64,000 nt of DNA from Candidatus Dormiibacterota bacterium (GCA_035544955.1 DASZZN010000007.1:1-64000), one strand, 5' to 3'; shown: positions 13,027 to 21,968, counted from the stretch's first letter. Notes: generated by a model not told the origin, from the letters alone. Numbers and translations are program-made.

Positions 13027-14406
13027 CTAGTACTGGACGACGACAGTTGTGCCGTTGGGCGCCCAGTTCCATAGCGTGGCCATCGGACTGTAAGGCACAT
13101 TCACGCAACCGTGGGTGCCGTTATAGAGGTTGGCGCCGGGACCGTACCAAGAGCGCCAGGGGGCGTCGTGGATGAAGTACCCGCCTCCGATGAACTCCAT
13201 GGCCCAGTTGGTCCAGGACGGCGGATACCACCAGGGGCTGCCGTAGGGCCAGGGCGAGATCATCTTGTAGGGCGAATACCGGGCAAAGATCCGATAGACA
13301 CCCGGCGGGGTGGGCAGCTGGGGGCGGCCCGTCGCGACGAAGGTGGTTAGGACTGCGTTGCCATCCTGGAAGGCCGTGAGCACTTGGCGAGATAGGGAGA
13401 TCACGATCACCTTGCCGACGCCGGCGTTGTACGAGATTGGGACCTGCTGTTTGAGGTAGATGGCGCTGGCCAGAGACTGCTTCTCCTGATAGAGCTGACC
13501 CGCGATCGATTCAAACGTTCCCTGATCGGCGGCTCCCGAAAGCTGCCCGGCCAGATAATTGATCGTGCCCGGGTGGTTGCCGAGCGCCGCGCCGATCGAC
13601 TGCGCGGAGGCAAGTGTCGAGCGCGTGTCCGCCAGCTGGTTGAAGGCGGCAGTGCGCGAATCGAGCAACCCCTGGACGCCGACTGCCGTCTGCTGGACCT
13701 GCGCCAGAATCGGTGCGAAGGCGTCGGCGCTATGCACCGATGCCAGCGCGGTCTTCGCGTCGCTGATCTGCGTATTGAAGGGGGCAAGACTGAGCTGCGG
13801 GTACTGGGCGGCGTTCGCCACGAGCGAGCTGGCGGATTGGATCGCCGCGTCCACCTGAGCGCTGGCCGTCCGGAAGGCGGCCAGCCGCCCGTCGAGGATC
13901 CAGTACTGCTGACTCAAGACGGAGGCGAGCGCGAGCAGTTGATTTGGCGTGGTGGCCTCGGCGCCCACCTTCGAGAACCGCGCAGAGTTCGCATCGAGAC
14001 CATCGACCGACACGCCGGCGCTCTGCGCCTCGGCCAACATCGCGTTCCAGCGGTGAAGCTGGCGATCCAGCGCATCCCGGGTCTCAGCGACCTGCTTCTC
14101 GTAGAGCGCGTGCAGGTCGGCGTCCAGTTGATTGAGTGCGTCGAGCTTGCGGTGATCGGTGATCGGCAGCTGCCACCAGGACGATGCCTTGGTCGCCTGG
14201 ACCTGGGTGAACCGCCACGTCAGTGTGTCGACCGCACCCGTATCCAATCCCCTGCGGATCGCATCCGCCAGCGCCTGGTTGAAGCCAACCTCCGCCCGCT
14301 GGACGTTAGTCGCGAGGATGTTTTCGCTGGCAACCGCAGACAGCGGGACGGCCGCCAACAGTCCGCCGACCACGAGGACAAAAACCAAACGGCGCAAACC
14401 CCTCAC
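13027..14406 (-). CDS. secreted L,D-transpeptidase (YkuD domain)
   Basis: 459 residues. It has an N-terminal signal sequence (RRLVFVLVVGGLLAAVPLSAVAS), a long helical region (residues about 30-310, probably coiled-coil) and a C-terminal YkuD catalytic domain. The catalytic HGCVN motif is at about residues 432-436 (His432, Cys434). A conserved hydrophobic stretch IGGGYFIHDAPWRSWYGPG precedes it. It would cross-link peptidoglycan or attach proteins to the wall outside the membrane. The start is GTG at 14406 with AGAGGGG upstream. Confidence 0.92.
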   Translation of the reverse strand: MRGLRRLVFVLVVGGLLAAVPLSAVASENILATNVQRAEVGFNQALADAIRRGLDTGAVDTLTWRFTQVQATKASSWWQLPITDHRKLDALNQLDADLHALYEKQVAETRDALDRQLHRWNAMLAEAQSAGVSVDGLDANSARFSKVGAEATTPNQLLALASVLSQQYWILDGRLAAFRTASAQVDAAIQSASSLVANAAQYPQLSLAPFNTQISDAKTALASVHSADAFAPILAQVQQTAVGVQGLLDSRTAAFNQLADTRSTLASAQSIGAALGNHPGTINYLAGQLSGAADQGTFESIAGQLYQEKQSLASAIYLKQQVPISYNAGVGKVIVISLSRQVLTAFQDGNAVLTTFVATGRPQLPTPPGVYRIFARYSPYKMISPWPYGSPWWYPPSWTNWAMEFIGGGYFIHDAPWRSWYGPGANLYNGTHGCVNVPYSPMATLWNWAPNGTTVVVQY

Positions 14407-14524
14407 CGACCGACACCCCTCTTTTTTCAGGCAGCGTCTGGGACGGCACCTCTCCTAAGGAAGCCGGCCACCCGCTCTCGCCGATCCCATAACGCTACTC
14501 CGGTCGCGAGGTCACGTCATGTGG

Positions 14525-14557
14525 CAAAAAGTCACGACCGTCATTCGGCCGTGACTT
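14525..14557 (-). terminator. intrinsic terminator after the sulfurtransferase gene
   Basis: On the minus strand a stem of about 10 bp (GTCACGGCCG / CGGTCGTGAC, one mismatch, 5-base loop) is followed by TTTTTG. It lies about 24 bases past the stop of the sulfurtransferase gene. Confidence 0.75.
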
Positions 14558-14580
14558 CTTGCGGCGCGTTTTAGGCGGTC

Positions 14581-15450
14581 TTATCTTTCGATGGGAGCGC
14601 CGATCAGGCTCCCCCACTCGGTCCAGGAACCGTCGTAGTTCCGGACATTGGGATAGCCGAGCAAGTAGTGGAGGACGAACCAGGTGTGGGAGGAGCGCTC
14701 CCCGATCCGGCAATAGGCAATGACCGCTTTGTCCGCTGTCACGCCCTTCGCCTCGTACAGCTCCTTCAATTCGGACGCGAGCTTGAAGGTGCCGTCCTCG
14801 CGGACCGCCTGCGCCCAGGGAATGTTGGCCGCGCCCGGGATATGCCCACCGCGTTGCGCCCCTTCCTGCGGAAGATTCTCCGGCGCCAGCAGCTCGCCGC
14901 TGTATTCCTTCGGGGAGCGGACGTCGACCAGCGCCACGCCGGCCTTGCCCAGGTCGCCCAGGACCTCGTCGCGAAGTGCCCGGATGGATCTGTCCGGCTG
15001 GCCCGCGGTGTAGCTGGCCGGCTTGATGATCGGAGCGTCGGTGGAAAGCTCGCGCCCCTCGTCCTGCCATTTCTTCCGGCCGCCATTCATCAGCCGGGCG
15101 TCCTTGTGGCCGTAGTACTTGAGATTCCAGACGAACCAGGCAGCAAACCAGTTGTTGTTGTCGCCGTAAACGACGATGGTGTCCTCGTTGCTGATGCCCT
15201 TGGACGAGAGCAGCTTCTCGAGCTCCGCCTTAGGCAGCATGTCGCGGATCGGCCGCGCCTGCAGATCCTTGCGCCAGTCGAGCCCGATCGCACCCTTGAC
15301 GTGACCGCCGTCGTACGCCGAGGTATCGACGTCGACCTCGACAAGCTTGACCTTCGGGTCGTTCGCGTGCTCGGCGACCCATGCCGTATCGACCAGTACC
15401 TCGGGATGCGCATACTCAGTTTCCTTGAGCTCGGTCGCAGACTTCGCCAT
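14581..15450 (-). CDS. thiosulfate sulfurtransferase (double rhodanese)
   Basis: 289 residues with two rhodanese domains. The N-terminal one is inactive (VLVDTAWVAEH, VDTSAYDGGHVKGAIGLDW). The C-terminal one carries the active loop CRIGERSSHTWF with catalytic Cys247. It transfers sulfane sulfur from thiosulfate to cyanide or thiols; this loop is the same as in actinobacterial CysA/SseA-type enzymes. The ATG at 15450 has AGAGGAGAG upstream, and its own promoter is upstream. It is cytoplasmic, with no signal peptide. Confidence 0.93.
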   Translation of the reverse strand: MAKSATELKETEYAHPEVLVDTAWVAEHANDPKVKLVEVDVDTSAYDGGHVKGAIGLDWRKDLQARPIRDMLPKAELEKLLSSKGISNEDTIVVYGDNNNWFAAWFVWNLKYYGHKDARLMNGGRKKWQDEGRELSTDAPIIKPASYTAGQPDRSIRALRDEVLGDLGKAGVALVDVRSPKEYSGELLAPENLPQEGAQRGGHIPGAANIPWAQAVREDGTFKLASELKELYEAKGVTADKAVIAYCRIGERSSHTWFVLHYLLGYPNVRNYDGSWTEWGSLIGAPIER

Positions 15451-15510
15451 ATTGCCTCTCCTCTTAAAGTTGACTTACTGGATTCACAAACTCAACAATT
15501 CCGGTCCACC

Positions 15511-15540
15511 AGTGTACCGGCGCAGGCTCGTGAAGGTCAA
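15511..15540 (-). promoter_or_regulatory. promoter of the sulfurtransferase gene
   Basis: TTGACC (15540-15535), 18-base spacer, TACACT (15516-15511) on the minus strand, about 60 bases before the ATG at 15450. Confidence 0.6.
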
Positions 15541-15562
15541 CTCGTTATTCGCCCCAGTCGAG

Positions 15563-16717
15563 ATGAGCCAGGCAGCCCAATACGCGCCGGCCGGTCCGGA
15601 CCAGCCTGCAGCCCGACCGCGCCGCACCCGCCTCTTCCTGTTGCCGGTCGGCATCGCCCTGCTCCTGGTGGCTATCCCGTGCGTGACCTACGCGTTCGCC
15701 AATAACCAGCTCTCCCAGGCCCAGACCTCGGAAGCACATGGCGCCTATAGCCAGGCCCTGAGCCAATTCGGGACGGCGCAGTCGGTGGCCGGCAACCCGG
15801 TCTCGCGCCTCCTGCTGGGCGACCTCGCGGACCGGGCGAGGTCCGGCACCGCCGAAACGCACTTCGTCTGGGGCGTCCAGCTCACGCAGCAGGGCAAGTT
15901 CGCCGACAGCGAGACGCAGCTTCGAGCGGCCATCAAGAGCGGAATCGCCGACTGGGCCGTCCGCGGCAACGCTGCGCTCGCCGACCTTTACCACGCTTGG
16001 GGTCAGTCCCTGGTGGCGAGCGACCAGTTCCAAGCCGGAATCGACAAGTACCGCCAGGTCGCCGCCGTCGATCCCACCGGGAATCTGACGGCCTCGACGA
16101 ATGCCGGGCTGGCGGCCGCCTATGCCGGCTTCGCGAAGTGGTACCTGCAGCAGCAGCCGATCGATTACCCGAGTGCACTGATGTGGTACGAGAACCTCCT
16201 CAAGGAATTCCCCGACAGCCCGGACGCCAAGCTGGCGCAGGCCTCGTCGCTGCCCCAGACCTTGTACAACGCGGGCATCGCCTTCGTGGGGCAAATGCGA
16301 TTCCAGCAGGCGCGCGACGCCATGACCGAGCTGGTCCAGACGTATCCTGCAAGCACCTGGGCGGCGCAGGGGAACGCCGCCCTGCTGGCGAACCAGCCGC
16401 TCACCGGCCTGCTGATCGTGAGCGACCAGAACCCAACGCCGGTGGCCAACCGCCTGGTGCGGATCGCCAGCCACTGGAAGATCGTGAAGGCGCACACCTA
16501 CGACGACTCGGGCGGCCACATCTACCAGACGACCACCGACGCCAAGGGCAACTTCTCCATTCCTGGAGGCATCCCACCCGGCCCGAAGTACCTGATCACC
16601 TGGTGGGACCCGACCCGGAGTACCTTCGTCACCACCTTCCTGAACGACAGCCTCCCGGTGAACCTGGTCACCGTCAATCCGTTGGAACCGGCCCACACGA
16701 CCGTCGCCACTTCATAA
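15563..16717 (+). CDS. membrane-anchored TPR protein with C-terminal carboxypeptidase-regulatory-like domain
   Basis: 384 residues. A Pro/Arg-rich N-terminus precedes one membrane helix (LFLLPVGIALLLVAIPCVTYAF, about residues 24-45). Then come several TPR-like helical repeats with alternating Ala/Gly/Tyr positions (GAYSQALSQFGTAQ, GKFADSETQLRAAI, DQFQAGIDKYRQVAAVDP, MRFQQARDAMTELVQTYP). The last 90 residues look like a beta-sandwich (VANRLVRIASHWKIVKAHTYDDSG, TTTDAKGNFSIPG) of the CarboxypepD-regulatory type. It would sit outside the membrane as a scaffold. The start is uncertain: GTG at 15530 is an alternative. No enzymatic motif is visible. Confidence 0.75.
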   Translation: MSQAAQYAPAGPDQPAARPRRTRLFLLPVGIALLLVAIPCVTYAFANNQLSQAQTSEAHGAYSQALSQFGTAQSVAGNPVSRLLLGDLADRARSGTAETHFVWGVQLTQQGKFADSETQLRAAIKSGIADWAVRGNAALADLYHAWGQSLVASDQFQAGIDKYRQVAAVDPTGNLTASTNAGLAAAYAGFAKWYLQQQPIDYPSALMWYENLLKEFPDSPDAKLAQASSLPQTLYNAGIAFVGQMRFQQARDAMTELVQTYPASTWAAQGNAALLANQPLTGLLIVSDQNPTPVANRLVRIASHWKIVKAHTYDDSGGHIYQTTTDAKGNFSIPGGIPPGPKYLITWWDPTRSTFVTTFLNDSLPVNLVTVNPLEPAHTTVATS

Positions 16718-16752
16718 AGAATCCCCCGCAGGGGAAGGGTCGGGATACGAAT

Positions 16753-16773
16753 CCCTCCCCCTATGGGGGAGGG
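16753..16773 (+). repeat. perfect 9-bp C/G hairpin (intergenic palindrome)
   Basis: CCCTCCCCC-TAT-GGGGGAGGG forms a perfect hairpin between the TPR gene and tRNA-Thr. A related C/G-rich element (CCCCCGCAGGGGAAGGG) lies 30 bases upstream, and another (CTCCCCCAGGGGAAGGG) at 6060-6077. It may terminate transcription or be a dispersed intergenic repeat. Confidence 0.5.
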
Positions 16774-16798
16774 CAGGGTGGGGGCGGTAAGCCCCACA

Positions 16799-16804
16799 TA
16801 TAAT
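16799..16804 (+). promoter_or_regulatory. -10 element of tRNA-Thr
   Basis: A perfect TATAAT lies 10 bases before the tRNA 5' end. No consensus -35 is present in the G-rich sequence upstream. Confidence 0.55.
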
Positions 16805-16814
16805 CGGAACGCAC

Positions 16815-16887
16815 GCCGACGTAGCTCAGCTGGCAGAGCAGCTGTTTTGTAAACAGCGGGTCGTCGGTTCGAATCCGACCGTCGGCT
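16815..16887 (+). tRNA. tRNA-Thr (TGT anticodon)
   Basis: 73 bases. Acceptor stem GCCGACG/CGTCGGC, D-loop AGCTGGCAGA, anticodon loop TTTGTAA (anticodon TGT) and T-arm GGTTCGAATCC are all well paired. The 3' CCA is not encoded, unlike in the tRNA-Trp of this window. Confidence 0.97.
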
Positions 16888-17091
16888 GACCCTTTCCGGC
16901 TTCAAATGGGCCCGGTCAAGCGCTCACGACCCGATCCGTTATTCCGGCTTGTAGAAGCCAGAGCGCGGCTGGGTTGCGGTGCCAACCCGACGGACGGGTG
17001 GCCAGCGGATCACATCAATAGGATGCGATAGTTCTGAGGATCAGTTGACCCAACCCACACTACGACGGCGCGATTGCCAGGAGGATTACCG

Positions 17092-17721
17092 ATGGATTCA
17101 GACCAAAGGCCACCGGACGCATTCATGACCGCGCTTGTGACGGAGCACTTCGTCCTTCAGGGAGCTCGTGGCACGCTCACTGCTGAGAGTGCCAGCCGCT
17201 CCGCGCTGTATCTAGCATCACTCACCGGCTCGCTAATCGCCCTCGGATTCGTGACGCGTGACGCCGCGGTGCTCGGACCGTTCGCGGCGGCCGTTCTGCC
17301 TGCGCTGCTCATCCTGGGTGAGTTCACATACTGGCGCCTGGTCCAGGCTGGCGTCGAAGACCTTCATCATTCTTGGGAAATGCAGCGCATTCGTGTCTAC
17401 TACCGTCAGCTGGTGCCGCCGGGTTTAGTGTTCTTTGCCGACGCACGGCTGCAGAATCCAACAGCACCGGGGAGGGAATTCATGGGAGTGCGGGCCCGTG
17501 ATCTGAACGTGCTATTGACGGCTTCCAGCATGGTTGCCGCGATCAACAGCATGCTCGCGGGAGTTGCGGTCGCGCTAGGCGGGCACGCAATCGCGAACCT
17601 TTCTGCTGGCTGGGCCGTTGGCCTGGCTACGTTCATCGCGGCTGCCCTGTACCTGGCTCACGCGAGGGTCGCCATCCGTGAGTACAACATTGGCCTCGCC
17701 GATCTGAGGGTACCCGCTTAG
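17092..17721 (+). CDS. four-helix membrane protein of unknown function
   Basis: 209 residues. The start is ATG 17092, with AGGAGG eight bases upstream. Hydrophobic helices are at about residues 41-55, 62-76, 143-163 and 168-188. The loop between helices 2 and 3 is amphipathic (WEMQRIRVYYRQLVPPGLVFF). No catalytic motif is recognised. Similar hypothetical membrane proteins occur in actinobacteria, but I cannot name the family. The 200 bases between tRNA-Thr and this gene show no clear feature. Confidence 0.7.
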   Translation: MDSDQRPPDAFMTALVTEHFVLQGARGTLTAESASRSALYLASLTGSLIALGFVTRDAAVLGPFAAAVLPALLILGEFTYWRLVQAGVEDLHHSWEMQRIRVYYRQLVPPGLVFFADARLQNPTAPGREFMGVRARDLNVLLTASSMVAAINSMLAGVAVALGGHAIANLSAGWAVGLATFIAAALYLAHARVAIREYNIGLADLRVPA

Positions 17722-17930
17722 GCGAAATCTGCCGCCTTGAAGACTCTCGGCGCCGGTACCTGCGACCCGCTAAGCATCGCTGGGGCCTGGGTCGCAGCCA
17801 AGCAGCAGGGCATCCGGCCCTCGCGCGCGTCGGGCTGCAGTGACGTGGTTGCATCATGCCGGGTTCTCCTCATGTAGGGCGTGGCGGGCTACCGCCGCTC
17901 TCCGCATTTACGAGGAGCCATAGCATCAGC

Positions 17931-17936
17931 GATACT
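17931..17936 (+). promoter_or_regulatory. -10 element (GATACT) before ATG 17944
   Basis: GATACT ends seven bases before the second of two adjacent ATGs (17941 and 17944). The spacing fits a leaderless start at 17944; no ribosome site is present. Confidence 0.4.
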
Positions 17937-17943
17937 TGAAATG

Positions 17944-18294
17944 ATGGCTTCGTATTCGGTCAACCAGCGCGCGGTAGCACGAGCCCGACGCCTCATCGAC
18001 GCCCATCAGTACGTCCTCGACAGCACCTGGGGAGACAGTCAGCCCAGCGCCGAAGACGAAAACGCCTTCTTGGAGTCGCATTCGTGGGACGAGTACGGGG
18101 AATGGCATCTCGGCCTGACCGACGGAGCGAACGACGACACTAAGGCCCGCTACGGGTTCGTCTATGGTGACTTCCGTCGCGTGCATCGGATGGGCCTGAT
18201 CGCATGTCAGTTTCGAGCCGCGGAGTGGCAGCATAAAGAGCTTGAGCTCGCAGCCCATCAGCTCCTGCAGCGTCTCGACAAAACACAGGCTTGA
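17944..18294 (+). CDS. conserved hypothetical protein
   Basis: 116 residues, soluble, rich in Trp, His and Arg. It begins MASYSVNQRAVARARRLID and contains HSWDEYGEWHLGLTDGA and YGFVYGDFRRVHRMGLIAC. I recognise this as a widespread actinobacterial/Chloroflexota hypothetical family without an assigned function. No nucleotide-binding or metal motif is evident. The start was chosen for the family N-terminus and the GATACT element; an in-frame GTG at 17881 would add 21 atypical residues. Confidence 0.75.
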   Translation: MASYSVNQRAVARARRLIDAHQYVLDSTWGDSQPSAEDENAFLESHSWDEYGEWHLGLTDGANDDTKARYGFVYGDFRRVHRMGLIACQFRAAEWQHKELELAAHQLLQRLDKTQA

Positions 18295-18360
18295 GGGTCA
18301 CTGAGCCCCAGTCCGAAGACCACCCTTAGCCGGCGGAATCTCGGTCCAGCGCGCCTCCAT

Positions 18361-18734
18361 TCATCACCCGGGTGGCGGCGAGCGTCAGGTCGAGCGGGAG
18401 AGGGGCACGATGCCGACGTCGCGCCGCTGGTGGCCGTCTGGCATGGCGACGCGATCTGGTTTAGCGCTGGAGCGGAAGAACGCAAGGCGAGAAACCTGGC
18501 GGCGAACTCCTCGTGCATCCTGACCACTGGCCGCACCGACCTCGTGGCAGGCGGGCTCGACGTAGTGCTGGAAGGTATGGGACCGAGGTCTGGCACTTCG
18601 TGGTTCGCGACGGCGCATTCAGCCACCACGATGCCGGCGGGCGCGCCTTGGTGTTCCGCGTGCGACCCGTCCGCGGGCTCGGCTTCCGCAAGGGCGAGCT
18701 ATTCAGTCAGACCACCTGGCGATTTCCCGCGTGA
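18361..18734 (+). pseudogene. decayed pyridoxamine 5'-phosphate oxidase-family gene
   Basis: Two pieces of a PPOX-family flavoprotein lie in different frames. The first reads APLVAVWHGDAIWFSAGAEERKARN... to GLDVVLEG (about 18420-18580). The second reads TEVWHFVVRDGAFSHHDAGG, then FRVRPVRGLGFRKGELFSQTTWRF, and ends at TGA 18734. A stretch of about 30 residues expected between them is missing. The upstream end is also garbled (possible further frameshift near 18400). Reading order and family positions are conserved, so this is a degraded gene and not a chance similarity. Exact limits are approximate. Confidence 0.75.
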
Positions 18735-19199
18735 GCCTGTCGGTCGACCCGCAGCGGCAAGTTCAGGCCACGATCGACGAGCTCGTCGCCTCCGGTGGCG
18801 AGACCGGGCTTCAGGTCGCGGTCCCTCATCAAGGCGAAGTTGTCGTGGACGCGGTTGCCGGACTCGCCGATCCGCGGGCGGCATAACCCGTGACTGCGGG
18901 CACCCTGTTCTTCGCCGCATCCACGGGCAAGGGCGTTGCGACGTCGGTCGCGCACGCACTCATCGACCGTGGCGAGCTGAGCTACCAGCAGCGCGTCGCC
19001 GATGTCTGGCCCGAATTCTCCGCGCACGGCAAGGATCGCGTGACGCTCCGCGATGTGCTGCTGCATACTGCGGGCGTGCCGGGCCTGTGGCCCCAGATCA
19101 CACTCAGAGGATCTCTGTGACTGGGACCGGATGTGCGCCTTCATCGCCAACGAGCCGCCCTGGTGGCCACCGGGTCCTGTGTCCGGCTGGTTCCGGTAG
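18731..19199 (+). pseudogene. decayed serine hydrolase (class C beta-lactamase family)
   Basis: The frame begins at GTG 18731, overlapping the previous stop. It reads SVDPQRQVQATIDELVASGG, then GLADPRAA, a TAA at 18884-18886, then VTAGTLFFAASTGKGVATSVAHAL and WPEFSAHGKDRVTLRDVLLHTAGVP. A one-base shift near 19100 is needed to continue with EDLCDWDRMCAFIANEPPWWPPG. It ends at TAG 19199, well before the rest of the domain. The SxxK-type nucleophile motif (STGK) survives. With a stop, a frameshift and a lost C-terminal half, it cannot be functional. Confidence 0.8.
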
Positions 19200-19254
19200 T
19201 GCGTGATCCTGCTGTGATCCGGCGCTGGCCGATTCGCGTGTGCGTCCCAGTGCG

Positions 19255-20034
19255 CTACTCCCAGCGGAAATAGCGAACCGCGATGAATCCGAAGATGACC
19301 GTGTAGACGGCCGTAGTTAGTAGCGCCGCATATGATGGGCCCCCATTGAACGCCGAATCGAGCACAGCCCTCGTAGCGGCGCCGCTCGGCGAGTAATACA
19401 TGATCGTCCGCAAGGGGTCGCCCACCTGTGCCGGATTAACCCACAGACCCGAAAGGAACATCAAACCGAATGCCATCACCCCGCCGGCGGCGCTGGCGAC
19501 CGCCTGTGATGGCACCAAGGCCACGAGCACCAGGCCAAGTGCGAATATCTCGGCGATCGAGAGCAGGAGCGAAACACCAAAAGGCAGAATCTCCATGTGG
19601 AGTGATGCGCCGAACAGGAGCGCGCCACCCAGGAGAACAATCAGGACGGCCGCTGCCGCAAGAATCAGATCGATGATGAGCTGCGCCGCAAGCAGCCGGG
19701 ACGGATGCAGCGGTGTCGTGGAAACCCTTCTCAGCCAGCCGATCTCACGATCTCTGACCAGAGTGTTCGGCAGGGAAACCGAGATAAATATGAACGCGAT
19801 GACCAAGATGGTTGGGGTCCAAAGATCGATGATCGTGAGGCCGGTGCTGCCAACGTTTCCTGGTACTTGCTGTCCGATGAACCCGAACACGAGCAGCAAG
19901 ATTACTGGCAATCCAATCCCGCCCAGAAGGGCAATCGGTTCTCGTAAGGCGAGCTTGCCCTGGACTTTGAGCAATTCGGCGAACTGAACCCTCGACCTGT
20001 GACTGGTCGACTCACCCCGACGTGATCCGGTCAT
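19255..20034 (-). CDS. ABC-2 type transporter permease
   Basis: 259 residues with six hydrophobic helices, ABC2-membrane type (VSLPNTLVRDREIGWLRRVSTTPLHPSRLLAAQLIIDL is the conserved cytoplasmic segment). It works with the ATPase encoded immediately upstream; the genes overlap by 4 bases. The substrate is unknown; DrrB-like drug or lipid exporters are the nearest type. Confidence 0.88.
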   Translation of the reverse strand: MTGSRRGESTSHRSRVQFAELLKVQGKLALREPIALLGGIGLPVILLLVFGFIGQQVPGNVGSTGLTIIDLWTPTILVIAFIFISVSLPNTLVRDREIGWLRRVSTTPLHPSRLLAAQLIIDLILAAAAVLIVLLGGALLFGASLHMEILPFGVSLLLSIAEIFALGLVLVALVPSQAVASAAGGVMAFGLMFLSGLWVNPAQVGDPLRTIMYYSPSGAATRAVLDSAFNGGPSYAALLTTAVYTVIFGFIAVRYFRWE

Positions 20035-20966
20035 GGCTGAACCCCTTTCCCAAAGCTGGAGGCGTCGTCCTTCGTCAGCTTGATGAAGGCATCCTCGAGA
20101 TTCCCAGCTCTTGCCTCTACATCTGATACCCGAACCCCGAGCGCCGCCAGCGCATTGATTAGCGCTCCCGCGAGATCGCCCGTACCGGTGACGGTAACGA
20201 ACCTCTCTTTCCTCTCGATTTCGTTGACACCGGGTATTGCTCGCAGGGTCTCCTCGTCAACCGGTTGCGATGGGGCAAATCGGACCCTGCTCCCCCCGGC
20301 TTTTGCCGCGATCGCTTCTGGCGTGTCGAGCGCCCTGACCGTCCCATGGTTGATGAGCGCGAGGCGATCACACAGTCTCTCTGCCTCATCCATGAAGTGA
20401 GTAACCAGGATCACCGTCACGCCACGGTCTCTCATCCGTTCGATGAGGCTCCAGGTCTCACGCCTTGCCTCAGGATCGAGCCCGGTGGTCAGTTCGTCGA
20501 GGATGGCGACCTTGGGGTTTCCCACGAGAGCCAGCGCGATAGACAACCTCTGCTTCTGCCCGCCGGACAGCTTGGTGAATGCTGAATTCTCAACCTCTTT
20601 GATTCCCAACGACTCGAGCAGTTCATTCGGATCCTGTGGATGAGGATAGAAAGAGGCAAAGAGCTTGACCGCCTCACCAACCCTCATGCGCGGAGGCAGT
20701 GCGCTCTCCTGCAACTGAACGCCGACAAACTCCCTCATCTTGTTTCGGTCCTTCTGCGGAGAAAGCCCGTACACACTGATTGATCCCGAATCGGGAGCAC
20801 GGAGCCCAGAGATACACTCCACCGTCGTGGTCTTGCCAGCCCCGTTTGGGCCAATGAGCCCGAAAATCTCTCCTTCGCGTATCGAGAAAGAAACGTCATT
20901 AACCGCGACCAGTCGCCCGTACCTTTTGACCAGGTGTTCAACCGTAACCACTGGTGCCGCGTTCAC
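20031..20966 (-). CDS. ABC transporter ATP-binding protein (DrrA-type)
   Basis: 311 residues. Walker A GPNGAGKTTT is at residues 39-48, signature LSGGQKQRL near 137-145, and Walker B VAILDELTTGLDP near 155-167. The usual Pro after the catalytic Glu is Leu here. The switch His follows (VTHFMDEAERLCDR). The C-terminal 90 residues form the DUF4162-like domain typical of DrrA (VRFAPSQPVDEETLRAIPGV, VEARAGNLEDAFIKLT). It overlaps both neighbours by 4 bases, so it is part of a regulator-ATPase-permease operon. Confidence 0.93.
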   Translation of the reverse strand: MNAAPVVTVEHLVKRYGRLVAVNDVSFSIREGEIFGLIGPNGAGKTTTVECISGLRAPDSGSISVYGLSPQKDRNKMREFVGVQLQESALPPRMRVGEAVKLFASFYPHPQDPNELLESLGIKEVENSAFTKLSGGQKQRLSIALALVGNPKVAILDELTTGLDPEARRETWSLIERMRDRGVTVILVTHFMDEAERLCDRLALINHGTVRALDTPEAIAAKAGGSRVRFAPSQPVDEETLRAIPGVNEIERKERFVTVTGTGDLAGALINALAALGVRVSDVEARAGNLEDAFIKLTKDDASSFGKGVQP

Positions 20967-21277
20967 GATGCCAGCCCGCCGAGCAGATTGCGCAGCGCTT
21001 CGGTGTAGGCATCCAACGCCGCGCGGCCGTGGCGAGTCAGTGTTACCGATGTCAGCGACGCGACCCCGTTGCCGGTCTTTAAGGTACTGATGTAGCGGGC
21101 GTCGTCGAGCTTTCGAAGATGGGTGATCAGGTTGCCGGGCGTCAGGTCGAGCATGTTCTGAAGGCGGGTAAAGGAAAGCATGTCGCCCTCGTTCAACGCG
21201 GCCAAAGTGACGAGGATCCGTAACCGCGCTGGGACGTGGATCAGCGGGTCGAGCGGCTCAAGCGTGTTGGTGGGCAT
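20963..21277 (-). CDS. winged-helix transcriptional regulator
   Basis: 104 residues. A single winged HTH of the HTH_34/MarR-like type: ARLRILVTLAALNEGDMLSF, then LQNMLDLTPGNLITHLRKLDDARYI (recognition helix) and a wing ending SLTSVTLTRHGRAAL. It has no effector domain. It overlaps the ABC ATPase gene by 4 bases and follows a membrane protein gene by 9 bases. It most likely controls this operon, but its ligand is unknown. Confidence 0.85.
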   Translation of the reverse strand: MPTNTLEPLDPLIHVPARLRILVTLAALNEGDMLSFTRLQNMLDLTPGNLITHLRKLDDARYISTLKTGNGVASLTSVTLTRHGRAALDAYTEALRNLLGGLAS

Positions 21278-21286
21278 GGCTAGCCC

Positions 21287-21949
21287 TTACGGGCGGCGCT
21301 GCTGGACCACCAGGGCGGCGGCGTAAGCCAGCAGCACCAGGCAGCAGCCCAGGCCGGTGAGTCCCCACGCCCCGAGCGGTCCGAAGAACGTGCTGACGGA
21401 GGCGACGCCGATGATGGCGATGCAGACGCCGAGTTGGAGCCAGTTCTCCCGCATCGCCATGATGCCGGCTGCGGCCGCGGCCAGGGCCATCAGCGGCACC
21501 GTCGGCCCGTACACCCCGTACACGATCTCGAAGCTCACGCCGCGGTAGCGCAACGCGCCCTGGATCACCCATGCGCCGACCCCTGCGGCCACAATGGCGG
21601 CGGCCTGGGCCTGCAGCTGGCGCCGAGCCCTGCCGCTGACGCCGGCATTCGCGCGCCGAGGAGCCACACTGCCGGCGATCGCCGAGACGGCGATGAGCCC
21701 GTACAACACCGCCAGCGACCAGCCGGCCGGACCGCTGTAAACGTGCTGATCGTGCATCGACCACCAGACCGCGCCGTAGCCGAACAGGAATACCCCCGCT
21801 CCCGCCACCGCGCCCAACACCGACTGAGGGTCGAACTGGCGCCGAGCCTGCCGTTTGGTTTGCTCGAGGATCCTCGCCGCTTCGCGCGGATCCAGTCCGG
21901 CGCCTTCCCCTGCTGTTCCAATCTGGTTGCTGTCGCCTGCTGGGTTCAT
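21287..21949 (-). CDS. membrane protein, first gene of the ABC operon
   Basis: 220 residues. A soluble N-terminus (EAARILEQTKRQARRQFDPQ) precedes about five to six hydrophobic helices. The start is ATG 21949, with AAAGGAGGGG just upstream. No family function is recognised. It is the promoter-proximal gene of the membrane protein-HTH-ATPase-permease unit, so it may sense or accompany the exported substrate. Confidence 0.8.
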   Translation of the reverse strand: MNPAGDSNQIGTAGEGAGLDPREAARILEQTKRQARRQFDPQSVLGAVAGAGVFLFGYGAVWWSMHDQHVYSGPAGWSLAVLYGLIAVSAIAGSVAPRRANAGVSGRARRQLQAQAAAIVAAGVGAWVIQGALRYRGVSFEIVYGVYGPTVPLMALAAAAAGIMAMRENWLQLGVCIAIIGVASVSTFFGPLGAWGLTGLGCCLVLLAYAAALVVQQRRP

Positions 21950-21968
21950 CACCCCTCCTTTGCGCCAC

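Noticed and set aside
18707-19150. 147-codon minus-strand frame over the serine hydrolase remnant
   Set aside because: It mirrors the codon pattern of the decayed + strand gene and shows no family resemblance.
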